DNA of 64,000 nucleotides from Cristatella mucedo (Eukaryota; Bryozoa; Phylactolaemata; Cristatellidae): NCBI GenBank assembly GCA_009760855.2, contig WPIO01000025.1, positions 1,347,501 to 1,411,500 of the forward strand, read 5' to 3'. Positions within the stretch are counted from its first letter, which is position 1, and each line of letters starts with the position of its first letter. Of the stretch, positions 21,654 through 36,785 are shown one piece after another. The translations under genes and the position numbers were made by a program. Below the pieces are notes generated by a model, which was not told where the DNA came from, ran no database searches, and saw only the letters and a program-made list of their open reading frames with translations.

Positions 21654-23145
21654 GTGAGTAGGAAACTTCATGTTATGTCACTTGCATATTCAACCAATAT
21701 GCCTTTACGTATCTATATGCTAATGATTGATGTTATTGGCTGAAGAGTGACCATCCTAGCTGTCGGAGCACGAATTTTGTGCATGTCCTCTTCTGCTATT
21801 CTTATTGGGCGATACTTGGTTTTGGCCTCTGAAACCTCATTTGAGATTGGCCCTTTTTGGGTAGTTTCCCCTGAAGTATTGCTTACTTAATAAGGTTTGC
21901 AACTCCAATTAAACAGTGCACAAGAGTAAGTGATGTACCTGTGGGTATCACATCAGATAACTCATGAGGTATGCAGTTTGTAATATTAACGTCTATCGTA
22001 ATTCCAGCCTATACCCGTCAGCAGAAGTATGCTCACATAACATAACATAAACATACACACATTTTGGCATGATGCTAGAATAGTTCCACAGTCCGCTGAG
22101 GGCTAACGACTAAGCTCTTACTATTCAGTGTAAGCAGCTATTGTGGATTTCGAGAGCTGGGTAAAGTGACTGGATGTACCGTGCTGCCACGGGGGGGGGC
22201 AGCAAGCAACACTAATAGTGAGTTGTCGATTCTGCATACTATTAGGCGTTATCCAAGAAATCAATGCAAAGTATTAAGGTGGGCCAACTCAATGTAGCAC
22301 TTAAGGCCATGTCAAATAGGGGGTAGTTGGTAGAGTGTAGGGGCTTTAAGTTTGGCCAAGTGCCTCGATACCGAGTCAGGCTCAAGGTGAATAAATGCAT
22401 GGAATCCAGGTGATCCACAGGGGGAGTCGCTGGAGCCAAGGCACAAGCAACAATGCCGGCTCCACCCCTTGCCTGTATGTAGCTCTTGTTACGTTATTAC
22501 TAACCGTTTGATCATGCCTCCTTCACAGCATATGTAAAGTGCCTAGAACGAGATTAAGCTCTCCGAGGGTGCCACACAACTGTATTTTTATTATCATTAT
22601 TTTTAAACGCATCTCTGAAGACCATAGTGGCCTAATGAATATTTGAAGCACCTGAATACACAAACGTCCCTTGTGATCTGGCTGAGCAGGTATCCATGCA
22701 TTGAACCAATCGAGGGATCTGCAGCCGTGGTTCAATAAGGGTGCCACTAACTGGCTGACAAGGGAGCAGAGAGTTGGTTGTGGGCTCTCGGGATGACGGC
22801 ACGGTTGCTCCTTTCTTTTTTGTGTAGTGTGTTTTATCATTTCCCGTGTGAGACAGGAAACAGAGCAACATCCTGCCGATTTTGGGGCAAAAAGTGTGTG
22901 CTGCTTACGGTATTCAATGGTTGACAGCTTGCTGTAGTGGTTTCTACTATCAATTTACCCACCTCCTTAACTTAGAGGGAAGTGCTTAGCTGAAGTTCCA
23001 TGTCACTCCCTTTGGCTGGCTTGGCTTTTGTTGTCTGTCTAGTTCCTTCCCTTCCACTGGTATTTTTCAAGTATTGCTTTGCGTGCCTTCAGCTGACGTT
23101 CTTTCTGCACACACTTGCATCGCACGCACTCGCGTTCGATTGCAG
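21654..23145 (+). other. Locus A intron before the tail exon
   Basis: GT...AG intron of 1492 nt (GTGAGT donor, GATTGCAG acceptor). A LINE-1f 3' tail lies at 22503-22603 and a G run at 22191-22200. The apparent start Met at 23000 with a hydrophobic leader is intron read-through into the tail frame. Confidence 0.55.
22503..22603 (+). mobile_element. LINE-1f 3' tail
   Basis: TTCACAGCATATGTAAAGTG, CCTAGAACGAGATTAAGC, TCTCCGAGGGTGCC and an AT-rich (TTATTATCATT) end match the LINE-1f 3' terminus. No coding part remains. Confidence 0.75.
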
Positions 23146-23371
23146 CCGGCCGTCAGGGAAAACGAGGGCGTCACATGACATCCAGCGACGGCGCCTACCT
23201 GCCATACCTACCGACGCTGCAGCCGACGAGCCGATCTACCATGAACTGGACGATTTCACTTATGGCGGACACTTAACCCGGCCCATCCCCAGCGTCAAAG
23301 AGGGCAGCCAAGCTGTGAGCAGTTTTCCCACGAACGACTATGATGAAATCAGGCCACTTAATCGCAGTTAG
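23146..23371 (+). CDS. Locus A exon: cytoplasmic tail with Tyr motifs
   Basis: The exon starts after GATTGCAG in phase 2, completing a TG|C Cys codon with the transmembrane exon, and ends at TAG (23369-23371). It adds 74 residues. The tail is basic at first (RPSGKTRASH, IQRRRLPAIP), then acidic. RRLPAIP fits the class I SH3 ligand RxxPxxP. DEPIYHEL is a YxxL motif with acidic residues before it (hemITAM-like, also a possible YxxPhi sorting signal). NDYDEI near the end fits an SH2 ligand after phosphorylation. The two Tyr motifs are 34 residues apart, too far for a standard ITAM. The core LDDFTYG recurs in the tail at 44.2-44.5 kb. Signalling is inferred, not shown. Confidence 0.65.
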
Positions 23372-25405
23372 CTGCTTTTGCCGGCAGAACCGTCAGCGGC
23401 AGGCAGCCGCCGGCAGGATAGCCGGTGCACCTCCCCCATAAAAGCTGGTCGTCGTGCTCAGGTCGGTGGCCTCATTTTCTTATATGCTACCGACGAGGTG
23501 CCCTGACATTGGCTAACGTCAGCTGCAGGGTGGTTGGCAAAGCTTCACCTGTGCACAGATCGTGGACAGTCTTCTTCAGGCAGCCTGAATCTGTCCTCCC
23601 CCCCACACTGTGGCATCTCCAGATACTGGCACCATTTTTCGAGAGCTGTGACCTAGGTCTGGAAATCTGCGTTCACCTTCATCGGATTGGCAGTTCGCTT
23701 CTACTGGTTGCCATCGCTAGTTCTATTTGCTTGCTCACACAGTCGCAGAAGTTGCCTCTCCGATGGTATGGCCAGCTTTCATCTCCATACTAGCCTTCTT
23801 GTGTACGGCACACTGCAACCGGCAGTTGATTTGCTCCTAAGCCAGGATGCCGGTGCTACGGGTTGTGCAATACTCGAGCTGGCTTCCTTTCAATCTTGTT
23901 TGGATTCGATAAACGATAGCATTTCGAGAGCTAGAGAATGGTTTTATCCACTCACATTTGTCGATTGTGTACATATTTTTGATACGGTTTTCTGTGATAC
24001 GGTGGCCTGGAATTGGTTCTTTTTAATGTTATTGCTCATCTGCTGCTTCCTATTCGTCTATAGATCGGTGCAGCATGTGTAAGATGCATTATCTTATTGC
24101 TGCCCGCATGCACATGCTTTGTGCTACTAGGACTCGGTGCCATGGTAACCATGGTACCATGCTTAGTGCCTAGCGATAGCATTAACGGGAACGCCCAGCC
24201 TGGTGTGGTTCGTCGTTGCTTAGAGGCAATTTTTTTTATCTTAAATCGACTCTGTCGATATATTTGTCTTGAGAAGTTACGCCTGGCTGGTGGCACATGC
24301 CCACATTACTTTATCGAAGTTCACCATGTGCCTGGTACTCACTGACAAGCTCGCTGCTGCGACAGCGCTATATGTATACCAATTGTATCTGTTTTAAGCT
24401 CAGTTGACTTTTGAGGTAGTATGTGTATATCGTAGAAGCCTTTTCAGTGTCGGTACCTCTGGATCTGTTGTCGGACCTTGCGATCCTGTGGTCTACCAGC
24501 CATGCTTGAGCTAAGCCAGTGAGTTGTTGCATGAATTATTGGACAGTGAAGCTTACAAATGAAGTCCAAAAGTCGCGTCTGGGGATATTACGAACTACGC
24601 ACACTCCATGCCGGATTGCTTTCCCTTCGCAATGTTTCGATGCCACTGTCAACGTCACTCACCCACGTGGAGTGAGCAGACAAGCTCGCTAGCGAGATCG
24701 AAACGGATTTCCGGTCGAGCAGCTAATTCTTTCTAGCCTTTTCGGGTAACTAACTTCTAAATAGCGTAATCGTTGGGACTCCAGGATCTTCGTACCAGAC
24801 CGCGCCGAGTTGATGCATTGGGTCGTCGCAGTAATGCAGTCCGCCGGCGCTACGCTAGCCAGCGAAGTACGTCCCTCTCGAGCGTGAGCAGCTCCTCAGC
24901 TTAGATTCAGCATCCCCCGGCCCCCTCGTCGCAGCCGCCGCCTCTGCACTTCATCACCGGGGCAAAGTCACGTTGAAGGCAACAATCTATGAAGGGGGCA
25001 GCGCTGCAGCCTCTGGATTTAGCCTCCTAACCCAAGTATGTAGACCCTCAAAGCAACGATGACCAAGCGTAACGCTGGCGAGTTTCCCACAGCGAGGGTG
25101 CATTTTTTGTTAGTGCCGCCCACAGCCTTCGGACCGGGCAGCCGAGCTTAATTTAGAGCGGAGCGATTATCAGTCGATGATTAGCAGTATTAGCCGCATA
25201 TCTCGGCTTAGAAAGGTCTGCCAGCAATCGGCTGTAGGAGGGAAGATGATGTTATCGTTTTAGAGATCTACACATGGGCACACAGCCGTCTAAGCAAAAG
25301 CCTCCATCTCCAACTGGCTTTGAACTAAAAAAAAAAAAGTACGCCTAATGTATTTCGCTGAAAAGACCGTAGTAGAAGTGGACGGAAACTGCTGTTGCAG
25401 ATCAT
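23372..25405. other. Presumed locus A 3' flank; unassigned
   Basis: The first part is probably 3' UTR. I could not place a confident AATAAA signal. The hydrophobic plus frame at 23687-24082 has no splice support. The 24.6-25.1 kb stretch is relatively CpG-rich. Confidence 0.35.
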
Positions 25406-25409
25406 CTAG

Positions 25410-26430
25410 CTATTAGTAATAATAAAACGGGTGTATACCATGCTAAGAGAACTAAATCTATTTCTAGACACTTAGCATTGGCCGAAAAGGAGGAATGTCA
25501 GCTAGTTGACTATTACTAAATGGACGATGTCAGCACGTGTACGCGCACAGAGAACAATTCACTGGCGTGCAGCAAATAATGTAAAGAATGTGTCGAATAT
25601 TTTCAGGTCAGCGATTTGGGGATATCAGTCAGTACTGAGCTATAGACTCACTAGGTAAGGCGGCTTTTGAAGCACTCGAAACGAAGGCCTGATCTAAAGA
25701 GGATTTAGGCTTCGCCAGAGGCACAGACACGAGACTCCCTTCAAAAGAGGTGAAGTTGTGCAATGTGAAGCTTGATTAGGAAGTACTGCCGGCACGTAGA
25801 CCAAAGAGAATTAAGGGTACGTATGAAATGAGTAACAGAACTTTGAAGTCGATACGCTACTTGATTAGGAGCCAGTATAGGTCAGTGAATAATGTTGAAA
25901 TGTAGCTGTTGCGACATCCATGCACAGGGATGTCTAAATGAGCTGTCACAGATGTATTAGATCAGCTTGGCTGCGATTTCCTTACCCAAGCATGCCCGAC
26001 CTTTTTTAATGCTACCCAGATGAAAGTACGCAGACTTTACTGTAGAGCTGATATGACCACCTAGAGAAAGCACGCTTTTGAACACGACACCCAGATTGGG
26101 TGTCGTGTTCGAAAGGAGATATGCTGGGCGGGCACACTTTTGGGGCTGACTTTCCAACGACTGAGTAATACCCGGCCTGCCCGCCAATAGCAAGTAAGTT
26201 TATTTCATTGTCTTTTAATTTGAGAAAGTTTACTGATATCTGCGTTGCGAATGTCAGGTGGAAATACTGCAAGGTAGTTCACCGAGTTCGGCTTTCTTAA
26301 AGCCGAGGAGGTATCAAAGCATAGGTAAAGCCGTGTGTCATCTTCATAAAACTGAAGGATACATTGTGCATAGCAAGTAAATCGGGCAGCGGTATAAAGA
26401 AGCTATGCTTTTTACATGAATAAACAAAGC
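25410..26430 (-). mobile_element. LINE-1f relic
   Basis: On the minus strand the order is: LKLKDNEINLLAI at about 26.2 kb, NLGVVFKSVLSLGGHISSTV near 26.07-26.1 kb, AYFHLGSIKKGRACLGKE near 26.0 kb, and a 3' tail near 25.42-25.5 kb with TTAGTTCTCTTAGC and AATAATA. It is diverged and broken by stops and frameshifts. Confidence 0.65.
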
Positions 26431-27977
26431 TTATCCGTTTGTGGTGGGGCCTATGAGAAAGATTAAGGATTCAGGCTGGTGTCATCCGTTCGACCTGGAG
26501 TCAATCGCATTTAATAGCGACAGTTAAAGCTAACGTGTATTTTTCTTAGGCATTGTAAATGTAAAGATAAACGGCCTCTCCGAGAAGGCATTAAAGATTT
26601 CTAAAAGAAAACACTAAGAAACATGCAAATAAAAAGTATATACTGTAGACGAAGCAAACCGTGCTGTCTGCGATCCTTTGGTGAGTACTCAAGCAGCCAT
26701 TTCTTCCCTAATCGGGCCTAACCATCGTGTCTTTCCTCAAATTTTCTATTTCATCCGAGTTGTCAGTCATCGTTTTCTGTACTTTAAAGTTTCCTTAGGC
26801 GCTACTTGCCTGGGCTTTTTTGTACAAATTGGGAGAGTCTATATTGAAGAAGTCTCGACTCGCTGTCTTGGCTGGTCGAGCCTGATCCGGCATGGCATTT
26901 TTCATTTTATGAACTCACACAGATATGCCTGAATAAGTGTTCCGCCTGCATACGGTCACTTTCTGCTATTAAAATTCCACTCCAGGTCTATCCTGGTGCG
27001 TAGAACAATAATAAACGAATATTTCTGTTGAGCAAAGTTGCAATTTATATGAGTTCTGGAGCAGTAAGCTTTACTTCAGATTCGAGTGTGACTCTAAATC
27101 ATGAAAAGTGCCCAACATTCCACGAAATTAGTGCTCCTTCTTAGTAGGAAAGTGAAAAATGCACAATTTTTTCTTTTTCTCTAGAGCATTGCGAATGCAG
27201 CTTTCGCCAAAGTCGGGTTCTAAAAAAAATGTAAACATCTGTTTATCATTCAAAATCGCACTAGTAAACCAAGTTTTAATAAAACTTAATCATATGTCCT
27301 TAATATTAAAACTATTCAGTTAGAGCTTAATAGCCCAGCGTTGATAGCGAAGTAAAAGCTGGTAGCTCAATCGATAGCTCAATTTGTGGAGCCTGGATCA
27401 GTAACTGCAGAGGCTTCGTGATCACTCTCCGCTCGAGGCGAAGTTTCTATTCACCGTTCGGTCCCGTGGTTTCCACTTACCCTGTATTTGAAAATTATCG
27501 CGTATACCTTGATTGCTGATAACTGAAAAAAATCGCTGATCAATTGTTTTGATCGGTTGTCCCACACATTACATTAGTACATCACAACTATTGCTATCCA
27601 ATGGTAACTTTCCAGTAATATAAATAGTAGTATCCTTGCTTAAGCCTTAGCTCACTAGTTTAGTTAAGTTGCAGCTACGTACGAGAATAAATCCGTGCAT
27701 TTCCCTGAGATTTTATCAAGAGACTGCATGCATCCGGCAGACGTAGTAGAATAAGTCTCCTTCTAATTTGTCAAAGCAATGGCAAAATAGGTTCATCTTT
27801 AGTTCGCGCGTCACTTGACTCCGATCGGTCGTCGGTCTGGTAGCAGCTTTCAGCTAATACTCTTGTCTGGCCGCAGCGGAGCCATCGGAGCTGCAAACTG
27901 TGAGCACCGCACGCGCGCTCGCTTAAGCGCTTGCTTGCTTAATTCGCAACTCTAACGCAATGCAAAACTCGAATAGA
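26431..27977. other. Unassigned sequence
   Basis: AT-rich DNA without an exon-like frame. The plus frame at 26678-26932 has no splice signals I trust. Confidence 0.35.
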
Positions 27978-28007
27978 CATGCTTCCTTTACAGCATATGT
28001 CAAGTGC

Positions 28008-28053
<46 letters not shown>

Positions 28054-28108
28054 CGAGAAAGAGAGAGATTAGTTTCTCTGGAGGGCGCCATAAAAACATA
28101 TTATTAAT
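27978..28108 (+). mobile_element. LINE-1f 3' tail with expanded (GA)n
   Basis: TTCCTTTACAGCATATGTC and AAGTGCGTAGAGAGAG open the tail. The normally short AGAGAGAG is expanded to about 60 bp, followed by GATTAGTTTCTCTGGAGGGC and an ATTATTAATATTG end. It is the LINE tail with a microsatellite grown from its internal purine run. Confidence 0.8.
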
Positions 28109-31769
<3,661 letters not shown>

Positions 31770-32150
31770 TCACACGCCGCCCAGACTTCAGCAACCCGCT
31801 CGTTGCAGGTTTTCTTGCCTGGTCAATAATATGCTGGCAGTTGGTGCTAAACTCAGCAGATATATGCACAGCTTGTGTGCAGTGGAAATTGAAAGTGCTA
31901 CGTCGAGACATGTTTGACCGATCTACACTGGCCACCCATTAAGTAACGTATAGATTTCAGGATTCTGCCAGGAAACTTTAGATCCCTCTCTTATTACGGT
32001 CTACCTTCCGGAAATGCTTCTGTATCAGGCTTCCGCTCGTCTTAACGTGGTCGTTGACATGTGCCTCTAAGGAGCTTTAGATCCCTTGAAGAACGTGCCT
32101 TCACCTACGTTCGTTCCCAAGGCTGGGACTCGTCGTCGACTGACATATCA
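31770..32150 (+). mobile_element. LINE-1f ORF2 C-terminal relic
   Basis: Diverged matches in order: CTGGTCAATAATATGCTGGC, TTGGTGCTAAACTCAGCAG (QNSAAR block), CACTGGCCACCCATTAAG (LHWLPVK block), TTTAGATCCCTCTC (FRSL block) and TTGAAGAACGTGCCTTC (DRAF block). No open frame survives. Confidence 0.55.
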
Positions 32151-33139
32151 GGCAATCTCCTGTTATGATGACATTCAGAAATGCTACAAAGGCTGGGCTG
32201 AAAGGAGCAATCGTAATGCTTCGCATTAAACTAACAGCAAATCGCAAACGATTTTCTCTCGCCATGCCCCTTGCGTGTGCTAGCCGAGGAGGACACCACG
32301 TCTCGCCAGAATTATGGGCATTGCTACTCTCTACCCAACCCATCGCCGTCGCCAGAACCGCTAATCTTGTTGCTTTCGAGCTGCTTGATGCTGCAAGCAT
32401 TCTTGTCTCCCACGGTCCAGCGTCGGAGCTTCGGGTGGGCTTTCCGAAAACGCTGGTTTCGGTCTTTTTTGAATTGGCTAATCGACGGGCTTCGTTTATG
32501 TACACAGAGCATGCAATGCGTTTGCTACCTAAGCTATCGATTGAAGGTTAGGCGGAGACAGCGCCGGCGTCAGGAGCTCAGGGTTGATTGTTGCTTTTAG
32601 CGCTTTGTATGTTGCCCTGTCGCTTCTCATGGCCGGATTGTTGGTGACCCCACCAATGTTGAAGCGAAGTCCCGAGACTAAAAACTGCTTGCAACCAACA
32701 GCAGCAGCAGCAGGGGAAAAAAGAGCAAAATCCAAGGATTCAGTGAGAAGAAGAAGCAGAAGTGAGCGGTCAGTCAATGATGGTTCGTTTACGTGCTCTT
32801 CTCTTTAGCTGCTTAAGCCTGACCTGCGTGATCTTAGATGCTCGGCTCGAAAGCTGAGGCCCGGGACAGCCGACCGGGCAGCCTACTTAATGAGCTATAG
32901 AACAGAGTTGTCGCGTCGGAGTTACCTGCTCTTTGCTAAATGGCGGCTAAAAAAGACCCAGTTTAATTCTTAGTAAGACTCTCAGGTAGTTTATGAAGTT
33001 TACCCCTATTGCCTAATCGGCCGGGCCGCCCTTCAGTACGTCCCAGTCAACTGCCTGATATATGCCCATACTCGAATAACCCTTTGACTAAAATCTAAAC
33101 CGCCGTAACTACAATAGCCTATGTTCCCAGTAGATAGCA
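32151..33139. other. Unassigned; overlapping open frames of unknown origin
   Basis: Minus 32505-32101 and 32777-32529 and plus 32165-32551 and 32584-32808 are all open over the same DNA. The plus frame 32584-32808 begins with a hydrophobic stretch (LYVALSLLMAGLLVT) and then turns basic. No family was recognised, and I cannot say which strand, if any, codes. Confidence 0.25.
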
Positions 33140-33293
33140 CTGGTTTTCTATGAACCCTTTCAAAACAGCTGTAGTCAGGACACTACTCAAGAAAGCGACA
33201 CTAGACCAAGAGAATTTGAGCAACTGCCTCGCATTCTCCCTTCTACCATTCCTATCAAAGACACTGGAACGAGTAGTGGCCGACCAGCTGAAC

Positions 33294-33299
33294 TATATA

Positions 33300-33346
<47 letters not shown>
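33294..33346. repeat. (TA)n microsatellite
   Basis: About 50 bp of TA inside the coding region of the LINE copy. Confidence 0.95.
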
Positions 33347-33347
<1 letters not shown>

Positions 33348-33582
33348 GCTATACATACTGAAACTTCAAGCCTTGCTAGTAAGTTCCAGTCTTGATTTAG
33401 AGCTATTCACTTCACAGATTCAGCATAGCTTTGGGTGTACAGTGACCTACATAGGAATGCAGACGTGGGTAGAGTTTCTGTGCTTGTTTTGCTCGATCTT
33501 TCGGCAGCTTTATCAATCAGCAAGTCCTTCTTGTGCGCCTCTTGCCTGGGGCATCGAGGGCACTGCTCTGCAATGGTTCAGG

Positions 33583-33734
33583 CCGAGCTGGTTTGGCCCA
33601 TCGGTAAAGGTGCTCGCCCCGATCAAGGTCTGGCCGAGGTCGTGGGCTCGAGCCCCGTGGCATGTGTGAAGCGCCTGAATAAAGATTGGGTTCTCTTAGG
33701 GTGCTATACAAATAATTATATATTTTTTATTTTA
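33583..33734 (+). mobile_element. SINE S2 copy inside LINE-1f
   Basis: Head: GGTAAAGGTGCTCGCCCCG (box A region) and GTCGTGGGCTCGAGCCCCG (box B region). Tail: GTGAAGCGCCTGAATAAAG, GGTTCTCTTAGGGTGCTATA and an AT-rich end. LINE sequence continues on both sides, so the SINE is younger than this LINE insertion. Confidence 0.85.
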
Positions 33735-34569
33735 TTTATCTCATTGGGAGACTCCAGAGTATTGATGTGAATAGTCAAATATCATCAAAGGAACCTCTGA
33801 AATATGGGGGTACCTCAGGGCTCCGTGCTAGGTCCGGTTCTTTTCACTGCTTATACTCTCCCTCCTGCCGATATGATTGCCAGGCACCATCTAGGCTTTC
33901 ACTTCTATGCGGATGATACTCAGTTGTACCTTTGCTTTGATCCCTCCCAGCCTTCGAGCACATCGAATTCTCTCAAATCTCTTGTTGCATATATTGACAT
34001 CGCATATGGATGGCAGCAAGTTTTCTTTAACTAAATTATGGTGAAACTAACTTAATAGTTTTGGGCAAACCAAGTGTGATTCAGATGTTGGAAAGGTTAA
34101 CGCTCAAAATCAGCTCTTCGCACATTTTTCCTGTTCAATCTGCATGAAATCTAGCTGTCATGTTCTCAAGTGACCTTTCATTAGATGACCACATCAGCTC
34201 CACAGTCAAGTCGGTCTACTTTCAGCTACATAACATTGCTAAAATTCGGGCTTGATTAGATAGGAATACCACATCAAAGCTGGTTCGTGCATTTGTGACA
34301 TCCTGCCTTGACTTCTGTAACTCACTGCTTGTGGGTCTACCGGCCTGTGCAATCAAGCACTAACAGCTGGTGCAAAACTCTGCAGCTAGGCTTGTCTGCC
34401 GTGAGCGTCGCAGTCGCTACATCACACCAGTTCTCGCCGACCTGCACTGTCTACCAGTCAAGCAACGGCTCGACTAGAAGGTTGAAGTGCCTAGAAAGAG
34501 ATGACTTCTCTGAGGGCGCTTTATCAAGTGTATTATTAATATTACTACTATTATTATTAAGTAAAAATA

Positions 34570-34720
34570 TCCAGGTCAGCTTGTTCAACAGCCTCATTTA
34601 TATATATAGGCCTAAGAGCCTTGCAGCTATAAACTGCCTGCAGCAAGCAATATAGAATTGTCTGCAGAACTCGAACCCACGATATCGGTTGCAAAGTTGG
34701 AAAATCGTACCCTTAGGTTA
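34570..34720 (-). mobile_element. SINE S1 copy
   Basis: Minus strand: GGGTTCGAGTTCTGCAGAC (box B region) after CGATATCGT, and a tail with AAGGCTCTTAGGCC and GAGGCTGTTGAACAAGCTGA. Same order as the other S1 copies. Confidence 0.65.
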
Positions 34721-36639
<1,919 letters not shown>

Positions 36640-36785
36640 CGGCCGATTCGACAGCCTCTTTCAGATGGGGGTAGCTTACAACAGCTTGGAGCACGCAATA
36701 AAGGATTGACAGCTACAGAATTCGAGCCCACGACCCAGGTCATCAAGTGGGGGCACCTTACCACAGGCTATGAGCCAGAGGCAAC
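36640..36785 (-). mobile_element. SINE S1 copy
   Basis: Minus strand: GGTGCCCCCACTTGATGACC (box A side), GGGTCGTGGGCTCGAATTC (box B region), then TGTCAATCCTTTATTGCGTG and GAGGCTGTCGAATCGGCC. It matches the S1 tail TTTATTG...CTGT.AA.CAGC in order. Confidence 0.6.

Larger units (their letters stand above)
33140..34560 (+). mobile_element. LINE-1f copy, split by SINE S2 and (TA)n
   Basis: It starts at NPFKTAVVRTLLKKATLDQE (RT fingers region). A (TA)n expansion at 33294-33346 lies in the coding part. The palm follows (VSVLVLLDLSAAL), then a SINE at 33583-33734 inside the FRS-YLS stretch. After that come GVPQGSVLGPVLFTAYTLP and FHFYADDTQLYL (intact YADD), DFCNSLL and a 3' tail with TTCTCTGAGGGCGC and (ATT)-rich end at 34560. 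Several frameshifts and stops; inactive. Confidence 0.85.

Noticed and set aside
23000-23145. Met at 23000 followed by a hydrophobic leader that looks like a signal peptide for the tail frame
   Set aside because: The sequence up to 23145 ends in a clear acceptor (GATTGCAG) and the transmembrane exon at 21.5 kb leaves exactly the phase needed. The leader is intron read-through.
32101-32808. Overlapping frames of 60-134 codons on both strands as a transposase or host gene
   Set aside because: No catalytic motif or known domain could be recognised, and both strands are equally open.
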